Shown here: piece after piece, positions 18,727 to 28,050 of the stretch
Layout: every line of letters begins with the position of its first letter
How positions within the stretch are numbered: the first letter of the stretch is position 1
Assembly (NCBI GenBank): GCA_963765745.1
Contig: CAVXXM010000013.1
Coordinates: 140,229 to 204,228, forward strand
Direction of reading: 5' to 3'
Origin: JAHFPN01 sp963765745
GTDB lineage: Bacteria > Pseudomonadota > Alphaproteobacteria > Rhizobiales > Xanthobacteraceae
DNA: 64,000 nucleotides
Made by a program: the position numbers and the translations under genes
The notes under the pieces: generated by a model
What the model was told of the DNA's origin: nothing
Database searches by the model: none
Seen by the model: only the letters and a program-made list of their open reading frames with translations

Positions 18727-19653
18727 ATGCCCAACGCGATCTCCCCGCAAGAACTGAAGGCCGCGATCTCGCGCGGCTTGCTCTCGTTCCCGCTCACCGA
18801 TTTCGGCGCGAGCGGCGAGTTCGACGCGAAGGCGAGCGCGCGGCGGCTCGAATGGCTAGCAAGCTATCCGGCCGGCGCGCTCTTCATGGCCGGCGGTGCC
18901 GGCGAATTCTTCTCGCTGACGCCGGCCGAATACTCGGCGGTCATTGGAACGGCAGTACGCACGTGCGGCGGCAAGACGCCTATCATCGCCGGCACGGGCT
19001 ATGGCACGCGCACTGCGATCTCATATGCCCAGGAAGCGGAGCGGCTTGGCGCCGACGGACTCCTGCTGATGCCGCCCTATCTCACCGAGGCACCACAGGA
19101 AGGCTTGCGCGAGCACGTCGCCGCGGTCTGCCGCGCGACCCGGCTTGGAGTCATCGTCTATAACCGTGCGAATTGCCGGCTCGGCGCACCAACAATGGTG
19201 CGGCTCGCGGAGGAGTGCCCCAATCTCATCGGCTTCAAGGACGGGATCGGCGACCTCGAACTACTCACGTCGATCAAGAGCACGCTGGACGGGCGGCTCG
19301 CGCTCATCAATGGCATGCCGACCGCCGAGACCTACGCGCGGGCATTCCGCGCAGTTGGATTTGCCCCCTATTCGTCGGCCGTGTTCAATTTCATTCCGCG
19401 CACGGCGCTACAATTCCACGACGCGCTGGAGCACGGCAACGAGGCGATCGTCGATAAGTTGCTCAAGAGTTTCTTCGTGCCGTACGTGGCGCTCCGCAAC
19501 CGGCAGCCGGGCAATGCGGTCAGCATCGTGAAGGCGGGCGCGGCCATCGTCGGCCGCAGTGCAGGCAAGGTGCGGCCGCCGCTCTCGGATCTGGCGGCGG
19601 AGGAGTATAAAGAGCTGCAAACCCTCATCGAGAAGCTCGGGCCGCAGGACTAG
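18727..19653 (+). CDS. kdgD: 5-dehydro-4-deoxyglucarate dehydratase (KdgD), DHDPS superfamily
   Basis: Class I aldolase-fold enzyme of 308 residues. KdgD dehydrates and decarboxylates 5-dehydro-4-deoxyglucarate to 2,5-dioxopentanoate in glucarate/galactarate breakdown. The subgroup is recognised from LLSFPLTDF, the FMAGGAGEFFSLTPAEY block, MPPYLTEAPQEGL and YSSAVFNFIPR. Schiff-base lysine K171 (GFKDGIGD) and tyrosine Y145 (VIVYNR) are in place. The start at 18727 matches family N-termini; the longer frame from 18589 does not. First gene of a rightward run; the divergent TctC may bind the sugar acid. Confidence 0.85.
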   Translation: MPNAISPQELKAAISRGLLSFPLTDFGASGEFDAKASARRLEWLASYPAGALFMAGGAGEFFSLTPAEYSAVIGTAVRTCGGKTPIIAGTGYGTRTAISYAQEAERLGADGLLLMPPYLTEAPQEGLREHVAAVCRATRLGVIVYNRANCRLGAPTMVRLAEECPNLIGFKDGIGDLELLTSIKSTLDGRLALINGMPTAETYARAFRAVGFAPYSSAVFNFIPRTALQFHDALEHGNEAIVDKLLKSFFVPYVALRNRQPGNAVSIVKAGAAIVGRSAGKVRPPLSDLAAEEYKELQTLIEKLGPQD

Positions 19654-19655
19654 CC

Positions 19656-20510
19656 ATGTCGCAAACTCCGCAAATCGCCGTGATCGCGGCGGGCGGCATG
19701 GGCGCCGCCGTCGGCGCGCGTCTGGTCGAACGCGGGGTGCGGGTCGTGACCTCGCTCAAGGACCGTAGCCAAGCGAGCGCCGAGCGCGCCAAGGCCGCCG
19801 GCATGACGCCGGTCGAGGACGCGGAAATCGCGCAGGCCGTCTACGTGCTCTCGATCGTGCCGCCCAAGGAGGCGCTGCCGCTCGCCGAGCGGCTGGCGCC
19901 GAGCCTGCGCGCGGCAAACAAGAAGCCGCTCTATGTCGATTGCAACGCCGTCAGCCCGGCGACGGTGGAGAAGATCGCGGCGGTGATCTCCGCCACCGGC
20001 TGCCCGTTCGCCGACGGCGGCATCATCGGCGGGCCCCCGCGCGCCGGCTATGACGGCCCGGTCTTCTATGTCTCCGGCTCCGAGGCCAAGCGTCTGGATG
20101 TTTTCAATGAATTTGGCCTCGTGTTCCGCCCGATGGACGGGCCGATCGGCGCCGCGTCGGCACTGAAGATGTGTTACGGCGGCATCACCAAGGGGCTCAC
20201 CGCGGTCGGCTCCGCCATGGTGCTGGCGGCGCATCGCGCCGGCGTCGCCGACATGTTGCATGCGGAATTAAGCGCCAGCCAGCCGCAATTGATGGCACGG
20301 CTCTCGGGCAGCGTGCCGAATATGTTTTCAAGAGCCTATCGCTGGGTCGCCGAGATGGAAGAGATCGGAAACTTCGTCGGCGAACGGGCGGAGCGGGAAA
20401 TGTACCAGAGCATCGCCGAGCTCTACGAGCGACTGGCGGCCGACACGAAGGACTCCAAGGAAGAGATCGAAACGCTGGCCAAGTTCTTCGCCAAGCCAAA
20501 GCGCGGCTGA
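19656..20510 (+). CDS. NAD(P)-dependent 3-hydroxyacid dehydrogenase-like protein with DUF1932 C-terminal domain
   Basis: A 284-residue protein of the 6-phosphogluconate/3-hydroxyisobutyrate dehydrogenase superfamily. The N-terminal Rossmann loop is AAGGMGAAVG. A mid-protein ADGGIIGGPPRAGYDG and the KMCYGGITKGLTA helix, with the catalytic lysine region, lead into a helical DUF1932-type end. It starts two bases after the kdgD-like stop, so the two are co-translated. It may reduce or oxidise a small 2- or 3-hydroxyacid from the same pathway. Confidence 0.8.
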   Translation: MSQTPQIAVIAAGGMGAAVGARLVERGVRVVTSLKDRSQASAERAKAAGMTPVEDAEIAQAVYVLSIVPPKEALPLAERLAPSLRAANKKPLYVDCNAVSPATVEKIAAVISATGCPFADGGIIGGPPRAGYDGPVFYVSGSEAKRLDVFNEFGLVFRPMDGPIGAASALKMCYGGITKGLTAVGSAMVLAAHRAGVADMLHAELSASQPQLMARLSGSVPNMFSRAYRWVAEMEEIGNFVGERAEREMYQSIAELYERLAADTKDSKEEIETLAKFFAKPKRG

Positions 20511-20609
20511 GCGTGGGCGGCTTGAGGTCGCGTGCGTTCGCGCGCCGCGTTGACAGTGCTCGGAACGGGATGGACAGTCCGCCCGGTGCCAGCGTCCGGG
20601 AGGTAGCCG

Positions 20610-21479
20610 ATGCAACAGCTCGAGGGTAAGACAGCGATCGTCACCGGCGCCGCGTCCGGCATCGGCCTCGGGCTCGCTCGCACCTTCGCGCGCCACGGCA
20701 TGGCGGTGGTGCTCTCCGACATCCGCGGCGACCGGCTCGAAGCGGCGCTGGCGGAAGTGCGCGGGCTCGGCGCGCGTGCGATCGCGGTGCCGGCTGATGT
20801 TTCGGAGCGCGCTGCAGTGCAGAAGATCGCCGACGAGGCGGTGAAGGCGTTCGGCGCCGTGCATGTCGCCTGCAACAATGCCGGCATCACCATCCACGGC
20901 AAATCTGTGGTCGATCTCACGCCCGAGGAATGGGACTGGATTGTCGGCGTCAATCTTTACGGCGTGATCCACGGCATCGGGATTTTTCTCCCGCTGATGC
21001 GCGCGCACGGCGGCGAAGGCCATATGGTCAATACAGCCTCGATCGCCGGATTCCAGGTGCGCGGCTACCGGAAGAGCGGCGCCTATGCGGCGACGAAGTT
21101 CGCGGTGCTGGCGCTCACCGAATCGCTGGCGCACGATCTGGCCGACACGCCGGTCGGCGTCTCGGTGCTGGCGCCTGCCGCGGTGAAGACCCGCATCTAT
21201 ACGTCCGGCGAGAACCGTCCCGCGCGTTTCGGCGGGCCCTATGAGGAGTCGGGCAACAATCCGTTCCAGAAGGAGCTGGAGAAAGGGCTAGAGCCCGACG
21301 TGGTGGGCGAGCGGGTAGCGCGCGCAATCAAGAACCGCGAGCTCTATATCTTCACGCACATGGAGACCAAGGACTGGCTGATGGCGCGGCACCAGCGCAT
21401 CATCGACGGCTTTGACGACTGCGAGCGCTGGCTCGCCGAGCGGGCAGCCAAGGACGGCGCGCATCGCAAGGCCGGGTAA
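20610..21479 (+). CDS. Short-chain dehydrogenase/reductase (SDR)
   Basis: Classical SDR of 289 residues. Cofactor loop TGAASGIG near residue 11, NNAG motif (ACNNAGIT), and catalytic Y159-x3-K163 in SGAYAATKF with the preceding serine in NTASIAG. About 20 residues longer than the usual 250-260 at the C-terminus. GGGAGGTAG lies just before the start. It is the third gene of the rightward run, after a 99-base gap. Confidence 0.9.
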   Translation: MQQLEGKTAIVTGAASGIGLGLARTFARHGMAVVLSDIRGDRLEAALAEVRGLGARAIAVPADVSERAAVQKIADEAVKAFGAVHVACNNAGITIHGKSVVDLTPEEWDWIVGVNLYGVIHGIGIFLPLMRAHGGEGHMVNTASIAGFQVRGYRKSGAYAATKFAVLALTESLAHDLADTPVGVSVLAPAAVKTRIYTSGENRPARFGGPYEESGNNPFQKELEKGLEPDVVGERVARAIKNRELYIFTHMETKDWLMARHQRIIDGFDDCERWLAERAAKDGAHRKAG

Positions 21480-21525
21480 GTCAAAAACTCCCTCCCCTCT
21501 CCCTGGAACGCATTCGAGATCGCCC

Positions 21526-22650
21526 ATGAAATTCTCCTATTTCCATCTGATGCCCTGGACCGATCTCGAAGAGACCCCGGCGCAATGGCCGGTGAGCAAC
21601 CAGGCGTTCAAGCCGGAGAGGGGCAAGCAGCTCTACGACAGCTACATCGACACCATGGCGTTCGCCGAGCAGTGCGGCTTCGACTGGGTCGGCTGCAATG
21701 AGCACCATTTCAGCCCCTACGGCCTGATGGCGAACTGCAACCTGATCGGCTCGGTGCTGGCGCAGCGCACCAAGACCATCGGGCTCGCGATGCTCGGCAA
21801 CCTGATCCCGCTGCTGAACCCGATCCGCGTCGCCGAAGAATACGCGATGATCGACGTGATGAGCGGCGGGCGGCTGATCGCGGGCATGATCCGCGGCGTG
21901 CCGCACGAATACATCGCTTATAACGTCGTGCCCGGCGAGTCGCGCGAGCGGCTGCGCGAAGCGGCCGCCCTCATCGTCAAATGCTGGACCGAGCCCGAGC
22001 CGTTCGGCTGGGAGGGCGAGTTCTATCAGTATCCTTCGATCTCGATCTGGCCCAAGCCATATCAGAAGCCGCATCCGCCGATCCTGATGTCGGCGAGCAA
22101 CGAGGAATCGGCCGAGTTCGCCGGTCAGCACCGGGCGATGATGGGGATCACCTTGATCGCCGACCTCAAGCTCGCGCAGCGCTCGATCGACGTCTACAAG
22201 CAAGCCGCCCGCGCGCATGGGCTCGAGCCGACGCCCGAGCACATTCTGCTCGGCTACAACTTGTGTATCGCCGAGACCGACGAGGAAGCGCGCGAGATCA
22301 TGCGCGAGGGGCAGCGCTATTTCCACCGCGTGCTCATGCACTCGATCCGCGACGCCCAGCGGCTAGTGATCCAGAAATCGCGCTTCTTCTCCCAGGAGCA
22401 ATTCGGCGAGCGCTTCGTCAACCGGCTGGAGACGCTGAAAGAGCGCTCGCTCGACGAGATGATCGACGCCGGCTCGATCCTGTGCGGCAGCCCGCAAAGC
22501 GTGGTGAAGCAGATGAAGCGCATCCACGGCGAACTCGGCCATGGCTGTTTCAACCTCAATATGAAGATCGGCAACATCCCCGACGCCGCGGTGCGCCGCG
22601 GCATGGAGCTGTTCCGCGACAAGGTGCTGCCGGAAGTGAGAAGCCTCTAG
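21526..22650 (+). CDS. LLM-class flavin-dependent monooxygenase (luciferase-like), second type
   Basis: Luciferase-like flavoenzyme of 374 residues. The start at 21526 gives MKFSYFHLMPWTDL; the longer frame upstream overlaps the SDR gene. Blocks: GCNEHHFSPYG, NPIRVAEEYAMIDVMSGGRLIAG and KPHPPILMSASNEESAEFA. It differs clearly from the LLM protein at 16.5 kb. It lies between an SDR and an alpha/beta hydrolase, which together suggest oxygenation followed by ester or ring-product hydrolysis of one substrate. Confidence 0.9.
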   Translation: MKFSYFHLMPWTDLEETPAQWPVSNQAFKPERGKQLYDSYIDTMAFAEQCGFDWVGCNEHHFSPYGLMANCNLIGSVLAQRTKTIGLAMLGNLIPLLNPIRVAEEYAMIDVMSGGRLIAGMIRGVPHEYIAYNVVPGESRERLREAAALIVKCWTEPEPFGWEGEFYQYPSISIWPKPYQKPHPPILMSASNEESAEFAGQHRAMMGITLIADLKLAQRSIDVYKQAARAHGLEPTPEHILLGYNLCIAETDEEAREIMREGQRYFHRVLMHSIRDAQRLVIQKSRFFSQEQFGERFVNRLETLKERSLDEMIDAGSILCGSPQSVVKQMKRIHGELGHGCFNLNMKIGNIPDAAVRRGMELFRDKVLPEVRSL

Positions 22651-22665
22651 GGGGATCGCGCGAAC

Positions 22666-23448
22666 ATGACCGCTTTCAGCGAGCACGAGATCAAGCTCCC
22701 GTCCGGCACGCTGCGCTACCGCAAGGGCGGCAGCGGCCGGCCGATTCTCACGCTGCACGGCACCGGCGGACCGAACGTCTCGCCGGTGATGGAGGAGCTG
22801 GCGCAGCGGCACACGATCTATCAGCCGGTCGGGCCGGGCTGGGACGGCTCGCCGCTGCACCCATCGGTAAAATCGGTGCCGGACCTCGCCGAGCTTTATG
22901 CCGAGTTCATCCGGACGGCGGTCGGCGGGCCGTGCGACGTGATCGGCGTTTCGTTCGGCGGCTGGATTGCCATGTGGCTCGCCGTGCGCCACCCGGAACT
23001 CGTCGATCAGCTCGTGCTCGAAGCGCCGGCCGGACTACGCGACGCGGGCACCGGCGGCCTGCCCGCCGATCCGGCGAAACTGCGCGCCGCATTGTTCGCC
23101 AATCCAGAGCGCGCGCCGAAACTCGTGCGCTCGCCCGAAATCTGGGCGCAGAATCGCCGCGCGCGCGATGGATACGCGGCCGGGATCAGCCTCGACCAGC
23201 CGCTCCTCGACGTGTTGCCGCAGATCAAGGCGCGCACGCTCGTCCTCTTCGGCACGAAAGACGAAGTCTGCCCGGTGGAGAAGACCGGGCGCCGGCTCAA
23301 GGCCGCCATTCCGCACTCGCACCTCTCCTTCATCTACGGCGCCGCGCACGCGCTCGAACTCGATCAACCCGAGCGCACCGCGCGCCTGATCGGCGCGTTC
23401 CTCGAGCGCGGCGAGGCTTTCCTCGTGCGCAATCCGGAGGCCGCGTGA
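22666..23448 (+). CDS. Alpha/beta-fold hydrolase
   Basis: A 260-residue hydrolase. Nucleophile elbow GVSFGG with S96; the acid is in LFGTKDEVCPVE and the histidine in GAAHALELDQPER, giving a complete triad. HGTGGPN near the N-terminus forms the oxyanion loop. It lies 15 bases after the LLM gene and overlaps the next gene by GTGA. Probably a carboxylesterase or C-C hydrolase acting on the product of the neighbouring monooxygenase; the substrate is not readable. Confidence 0.88.
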   Translation: MTAFSEHEIKLPSGTLRYRKGGSGRPILTLHGTGGPNVSPVMEELAQRHTIYQPVGPGWDGSPLHPSVKSVPDLAELYAEFIRTAVGGPCDVIGVSFGGWIAMWLAVRHPELVDQLVLEAPAGLRDAGTGGLPADPAKLRAALFANPERAPKLVRSPEIWAQNRRARDGYAAGISLDQPLLDVLPQIKARTLVLFGTKDEVCPVEKTGRRLKAAIPHSHLSFIYGAAHALELDQPERTARLIGAFLERGEAFLVRNPEAA

Positions 23449-24239
23449 AGGTCGCCGATATTTTCAACGTCAAAGGCCATGTCGTGGTGGTGACTGGCGC
23501 CGCGAGCGGCCTGGGCCTCGCCTATTCCGAGGCATTCGCCGAGAATGGCGCTAAGGTCGTGCTCGCGGACATGGACGCGGTAAATCTCGAGAAGCAGGCG
23601 GCGCGTTTGAAGGCCGCCGGCTGCGATGTCGAGGCCGTGGTGGTGGATGTCGCCAATGAGGAGGCCTTGCGCGCCACGATCGACCAAGCCGCCGAGCATC
23701 ACGGGCGTCTCGACACGGTGTTCGCCAATGCCGGGATCAGCTCCGGGCCCGGTTTCAGCGTGTCGCCGAGCGGCATGATCGAGAATATCGATCCCGCGGT
23801 CTATCAGCGCGTGCTCGACATCAATCTCACGTCGGTGCTGCACACGGTGCAGTTCGCAGCCAAGCATATGAAGCGGCAGAAGCGTGGCGCCATCGTCGTC
23901 ACCGGTTCGATCGCCGGCATGCATGCGGAATCCTACGTGGGCTATCCCTATGCGGTGACCAAAGCGGCGGTGAACCACCTGGTGCGCCAGGCAGCACTGG
24001 AACTCGCGCCCTTCAACGTGCGGATAAACGCGATCGCGCCGGGGCCTTTTCTCACGAATATCCGCGGCGGCGTCATGCGCAAGGATCCGGAAGTGGCCAA
24101 GCACGTCGCAGAAAGCGTTCCGATGAAGCGCATCGCGAGCACCGACGAGATCAAGGGGCTGGCGCTGCTGCTCGGATCGCCGGCGGGAAGCTTCATCACC
24201 GGCACCGTGATCCCGATCGACGGCGGCGCGACAGTCTGA
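23445..24239 (+). CDS. Short-chain dehydrogenase/reductase (SDR), GTG start
   Basis: Classical SDR of 264 residues. The GTG at 23445 overlaps the hydrolase stop (GTGA), which fixes the start; an open frame continues far upstream but is out of phase with all real genes. Motifs: TGAASGLGLA, FANAGIS, VTGSIAGMHAE and Y-x3-K in YPYAVTKAA, ending IDGGATV. Last gene of the rightward kdgD run. Confidence 0.92.
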   Translation: MKVADIFNVKGHVVVVTGAASGLGLAYSEAFAENGAKVVLADMDAVNLEKQAARLKAAGCDVEAVVVDVANEEALRATIDQAAEHHGRLDTVFANAGISSGPGFSVSPSGMIENIDPAVYQRVLDINLTSVLHTVQFAAKHMKRQKRGAIVVTGSIAGMHAESYVGYPYAVTKAAVNHLVRQAALELAPFNVRINAIAPGPFLTNIRGGVMRKDPEVAKHVAESVPMKRIASTDEIKGLALLLGSPAGSFITGTVIPIDGGATV

Positions 24240-24253
24240 CGGAGAGCGGTCCG

Positions 24254-25072
24254 TCAGAGCTGCATGTCGCGCTCGGTCGGCCGCCAGGCATTGACGCGGC
24301 GGTCGATGAACGTAAGCGCCGCGTTGATGACGAGCACCAGCGCGGTCGCGACGACGATGCCGGCGAACACGCCGGTGGAGTCGAAATTCTGGCGCGAATT
24401 TTCGATCATGAAGCCGAGGCCGGCGTCGCCGACCAGAAATTCGCCGATGATCGCGGCGCTGACCGCGCGCGGCAGCGCGATCTTGAGCGCGGCGAAGAAG
24501 AAGGGAATCAGCGAGTTCCAGATCACCTCGCGCGAAATCGCCGCTTCGCTGGCGCCAGCGACGCGGGCCATGTTGATGAGCCGCCGGTCGACGTTGCGGA
24601 TGCCGGCGAACACCGCAATGAAGATCGGGTAGAACACGAGCAATCCGACGAGCCAGAGCTTCGGCGCGTCGTCGATGCCGAACCAGAGGATAAAGAGCGG
24701 CACCAGCGCGTATTTCGGGACGCCGACCGAGGCCATGATGTAGGGCTCGATCGCGGCCGTGAGCCGCGGCATGCGCCGCAGCACGAAGGGCAACGCCACG
24801 CCGAAAAAGCAGCCGATCGCGAAGCCGATCGTCGAGAGCCGGAGCGTCACATAGACGTGCCGGATCAGGACACCCGACTGGGTGTCGTCGACGATGCGCC
24901 AGAACACCTTGAATGGATCCGCCACATAGATCGGTCCGGCGCGGTCAGCGCCGTATTTCCAGGCGGCGAGCAACAGGATCGCGAAGGCGATGCGGCCGGC
25001 GATGACTGCGTAGCGCCGCCAATTGACGGGCGTAGGTTCTGCGACTTCGATCGCGCTTTCGTGCAGCGTCAT
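24254..25072 (-). CDS. NitT/TauT-family ABC transporter permease 1
   Basis: SsuC/TauC-like permease of 272 residues with about six helices. The typical cytoplasmic EAA-like region reads NMARVAGASEAAISREVIWNSLIP, followed by GEFLVGDAGLGFMI. The start at 25072 overlaps the ATPase stop (ATGA). It is convergent with the SDR gene, 14 bases away. Imports a sulfonate-, nitrate- or aromatic-acid-like compound together with the genes up to 27.9 kb. Confidence 0.9.
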   Translation of the reverse strand: MTLHESAIEVAEPTPVNWRRYAVIAGRIAFAILLLAAWKYGADRAGPIYVADPFKVFWRIVDDTQSGVLIRHVYVTLRLSTIGFAIGCFFGVALPFVLRRMPRLTAAIEPYIMASVGVPKYALVPLFILWFGIDDAPKLWLVGLLVFYPIFIAVFAGIRNVDRRLINMARVAGASEAAISREVIWNSLIPFFFAALKIALPRAVSAAIIGEFLVGDAGLGFMIENSRQNFDSTGVFAGIVVATALVLVINAALTFIDRRVNAWRPTERDMQL

Positions 25073-25865
25073 TGCACCTGCGCCCTGATGCGCTGATAGA
25101 GCTCGGCGAAGCCGGGCGCAGTCATGATGCCGCGGATGTCGCGCGGGCGCGGGATCGTGATCTTGTGCTCGCCGGCGATATGCGCTGGCGCCCGCGTCAG
25201 CACCAGCGTGCGGTCGCCGAGCGCGATCGCCTCGGCGATGTCGTGGGTGACGAAGATGATGGTCTTGCGGCCGAGGTTCCAGAGCCGCAAGAGATCCTCC
25301 TGCAGCTGCATCCGGGTTTGCGCATCGAGCGCGCCGAACGGCTCGTCCATCAGGATCACCGGCGGATCGTAAACCAGCGTGCGGATCAGCGAGGTGCGCT
25401 TGCGCATGCCGCCGGACAGCTCGTGCGGATAATGGTTCTCGAAACCTCCGAGCCCGACGGCGCGGATCAGCGTCTCGGCACGCGCCCGGGTCTCGTCGTT
25501 CAGCCGGTGCTGGACATGGAGCGGGAACAGCACGTTCTGCAGCGTCGTGCGCCACGGCAGGAGATTGTCCTCCTGCGTCACGTAGCCGATCTTGCAGGAG
25601 AGTCCCGGGATTGAGCGCCTTGGGATCGCTGAGCGGCGCGGCATGCGACTGGAAGCGCACGATCGCCGCCGCTCGCGGTGTCGATCTGGGCAAGCATGTT
25701 CAAGAGCGTGGTCTTGCCCGAGCCCGAGGGGCCGATGATGGTGAGAAACTCGCCCTCGTTCACCGAGAAGCTCAAGTCCTGGATCACCGCCTGCGACGGG
25801 TCGCGGCCGGCGCGGGTCGCGAAGCGCTTGCTGAGATCGATGACTTCGAGGAGCGGCTGCGCCAT
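25069..25865 (-). pseudogene. NitT/TauT-family ABC transporter ATPase, two frame breaks
   Basis: SsuB/TauB-like ATPase of about 264 residues. From the start at 25865 the frame carries LLEVIDLSKRF and Walker A GPSGSGKTT. Extra bases near 25664 and 25603 move it through IVRFQSHAAPLSDPKALNPG into LSCKIGYVTQEDNLLPW (the Q-loop). The rest has the signature LSGGMRKR, Walker B ILMDEPFGALD and H-loop VTHDIAEAI, ending at 25069. All catalytic motifs survive, so error is likelier than loss. Confidence 0.85.
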
Positions 25866-25867
25866 GG

Positions 25868-26704
25868 TCAGGTCCCTACCTGCATCGCCGTATCGACCGG
25901 CGGGCGCCAGCGCAGCAGCCGCCGCTCGAGCGCGTTGACGATCCAGTTTCCGATGACGACGATGCAAGTGACCGCAGTGAGCGCGACGAACACGCCGATG
26001 GTGTCGAAATTCATCGCACTGAGCTGAATCAGATAGCCGAGCCCGCGATTGGAGGAAATCAGCTCGGCGATCACCGCGCCGCCGATCGAATAGGGCATGG
26101 CGATGCGCAGGCCGGTGAAGATGTAGGGCACCGCGCCGGGGAACACGATGTGGCGCGCCACGTCGCGCTCGTTGGCGCCGACCACCTGCGCCATTTGCAC
26201 GAGCTTGGCGTCGAGCGCGCGCACGCCGGCGAGCGCGCTGAAATAGACGATGAAGAAGACGGTGATGGCGACGAGCGCGATCTTCGATTCGATGCCGATG
26301 CCGAACCACAGGATGAAGAGCGGCGCCAGCGCCAGTTTCGGCGCGCCATAGCCGCCGACCATGAACGGATCGAGGATCGCGGTCATGATCGGCAGGCGCC
26401 GCAACAGGAACGGCAACACGATCGCCGGTATCGCTCCGATCACGAACCCGATCGCGGCCTCCGATGCCGTGTAGGACGACGTGAAGCAGGAGATCGCCTC
26501 TAAACACCCCGTCGAAGAAACGCCTCACCACGCCCCAGGGCGAGCCGATCCAATAGACGCCGAGCCAGAAACTGAGCACCTGCCAGATGGCGAACAGCAC
26601 GACGAGTACGAGCAGCTGATCGCGGTACGCCCACAAAAGCGTTCCGATCCGGTACGCCCAAGGTGCCGGCACTGGAAGGTCTGAGTGTCCCCGAGCGTCG
26701 CCAT
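25868..26704 (-). pseudogene. NitT/TauT-family ABC transporter permease 2, two frame breaks
   Basis: Second permease of about 278 residues. The best start is ATG at 26704 with GAGAGGAA upstream; a base seems missing near 26671 before the VPAPWAYRIG frame. An extra C near 26474 splits LLLHVV from YTASEAAIGFVIGAIPAIVLPF. The C-terminal frame has QMAQVVGANERDVARHIVFPGAVP, the ATPase-contact loop, and AELISSNRGLGYLI. It heads the leftward transport genes, divergent from the binding protein. Confidence 0.82.
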
Positions 26705-26884
26705 TTCCTCTCCGGCTTGCCTCGTTTCCGAGTAAGCGTCTCTAGCACACGTCGCCGTTCACCTTAATGCGAGGTCGCGACCGGAGCGTCCCACATCGCG
26801 GCCCACCGCACCATGCGTGCGTTGTGACATTGGCCGGTTCCTGTAAGATCGCTTCCAACTCAAACGATATGTCGGGAGGACGAG

Positions 26885-27897
26885 ATGTTCAAATGGCGAA
26901 ACCGGGCGGCGGCGGCCCTACTGGGGCTTGCGACCGCGCTCAGCCCCACTGCTCGGCAAGAGTCAGGAGATCGAGGTGATCTTTGCGATCCCGGCCCTGA
27001 CGCTGACCTTCACCTCCCACTTCGTTGCCGAGGACGCCGGCTTCTTCAAGAAGGAAGGCCTGAAGGTAAATACTCGCAATCTCGTGGGCGTGGCCTCGCC
27101 GAACGCGGTACTCGCGGGCAGCGCCGACTTCACCTTTGGCACCGGCCCCGTGTTCCTGCGCGCGGCCGCGCAAGGCCAGAAGTTCCTCGCCATCGCCAAC
27201 ATGGTCGACCGGCCGATGGTCGAGATGGTGCTGCGCAAGGACGTGGCCGACCGGCTCGGCATCACCGCGCAGACGCCGATCCCCGAGCGCGCCAAGAAGC
27301 TGAAGGGCCTCACCATCGCCGTGCAGGGCGTCGGCAGCATCGTGCACGCCTGGGAACGCTATGTCGTCGCCACGGGCGGGCTCGACGTCGAGAAGGACGT
27401 CCGCATCGCGCCGATGGATCCGCCGGCCATGTTGCCGGCGCTCATGAACAAGGCGGTCGACGGCTACACCACCTCCATGCCGTTCACCACCGCGGCGGTG
27501 ATCAAGGGCGACGCCATCATGCTGGCGAGTTCGGTCACCGACGCGCCCGAGCTGGTCCCGTTCGCCTATGGCCTGATCTACACGCTGCCCAAGACCTGCG
27601 TCGAAAAGCGCGAGATGTGCGCGCGCATGGCGCGCGCCTATGCCGGCGCCGCCAAGTTCATCCAGGAGAAGCCGGGCGAGACGTTCGAGATCCTGAAGAA
27701 GCGTTTCCCGAACATGGACCCCGCGCTGCTGGCGGAAGCCTGGAAGCGCACGCAGACTCGCGCACGCCAAGGACATTCGGGTCACCATCCCGCAGCTCGA
27801 AAACTCGCAGAAGGTGAGCCTCGTCGCAAAGCTTCTCGACCCCAAGGACGCGTTGAAGAGCTATGACGGGCTCTATACCGACGAGTTCCTGAAGTAA
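26885..27897 (+). pseudogene. NitT/TauT-family ABC substrate-binding protein (NMT1-like), two frame breaks
   Basis: Periplasmic receptor of about 336 residues. The start at 26885 follows GGAGG; the signal peptide MFKWRNRAAAALLGLATAL breaks at an extra A near 26948 before LLGKSQEIEVIFAIPALT. The core, FVAEDAGFFKKEGLKV and AGSADFTFGTG, is typical SsuA/TauA-like. An extra A near 27756 precedes LAHAKDIRVTIPQLE, and the protein ends DEFLK at 27897, just before a strong terminator. Divergent from its transporter genes, and the likely ligand-specificity determinant. Confidence 0.84.
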
Positions 27898-27919
27898 GCG
27901 CTCCGACACGAAGAACAGG

Positions 27920-27960
27920 AAGCCCGGCGCGGGAAAAATCCGCCGCCGGGCTTTTTCTTT
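27920..27960 (+). terminator. Rho-independent terminator after the NitT/TauT binding protein
   Basis: AAGCCCGGCG (27920-27929) pairs with CGCCGGGCTT (27944-27953), followed by a T-rich tail (TTTTTCTTT to 27960). It begins 22 bases after the stop codon. Strong by eye. Confidence 0.85.
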
Positions 27961-28050
27961 CAGAAGCGGCGCCGCCCGGCATTCGTGTGCCGCCATTGTA
28001 CAGAAGCGGCGCCAAGCTCCGGAAGCTTCGGCTACGCCTGCCTTGCTAGC

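Noticed and set aside
21981..24239. 752-residue plus-strand frame that seems to fuse an unknown protein to the second SDR
   Set aside because: Its first two thirds are the wrong frame of the LLM and hydrolase genes. The real SDR starts at the GTG at 23445.
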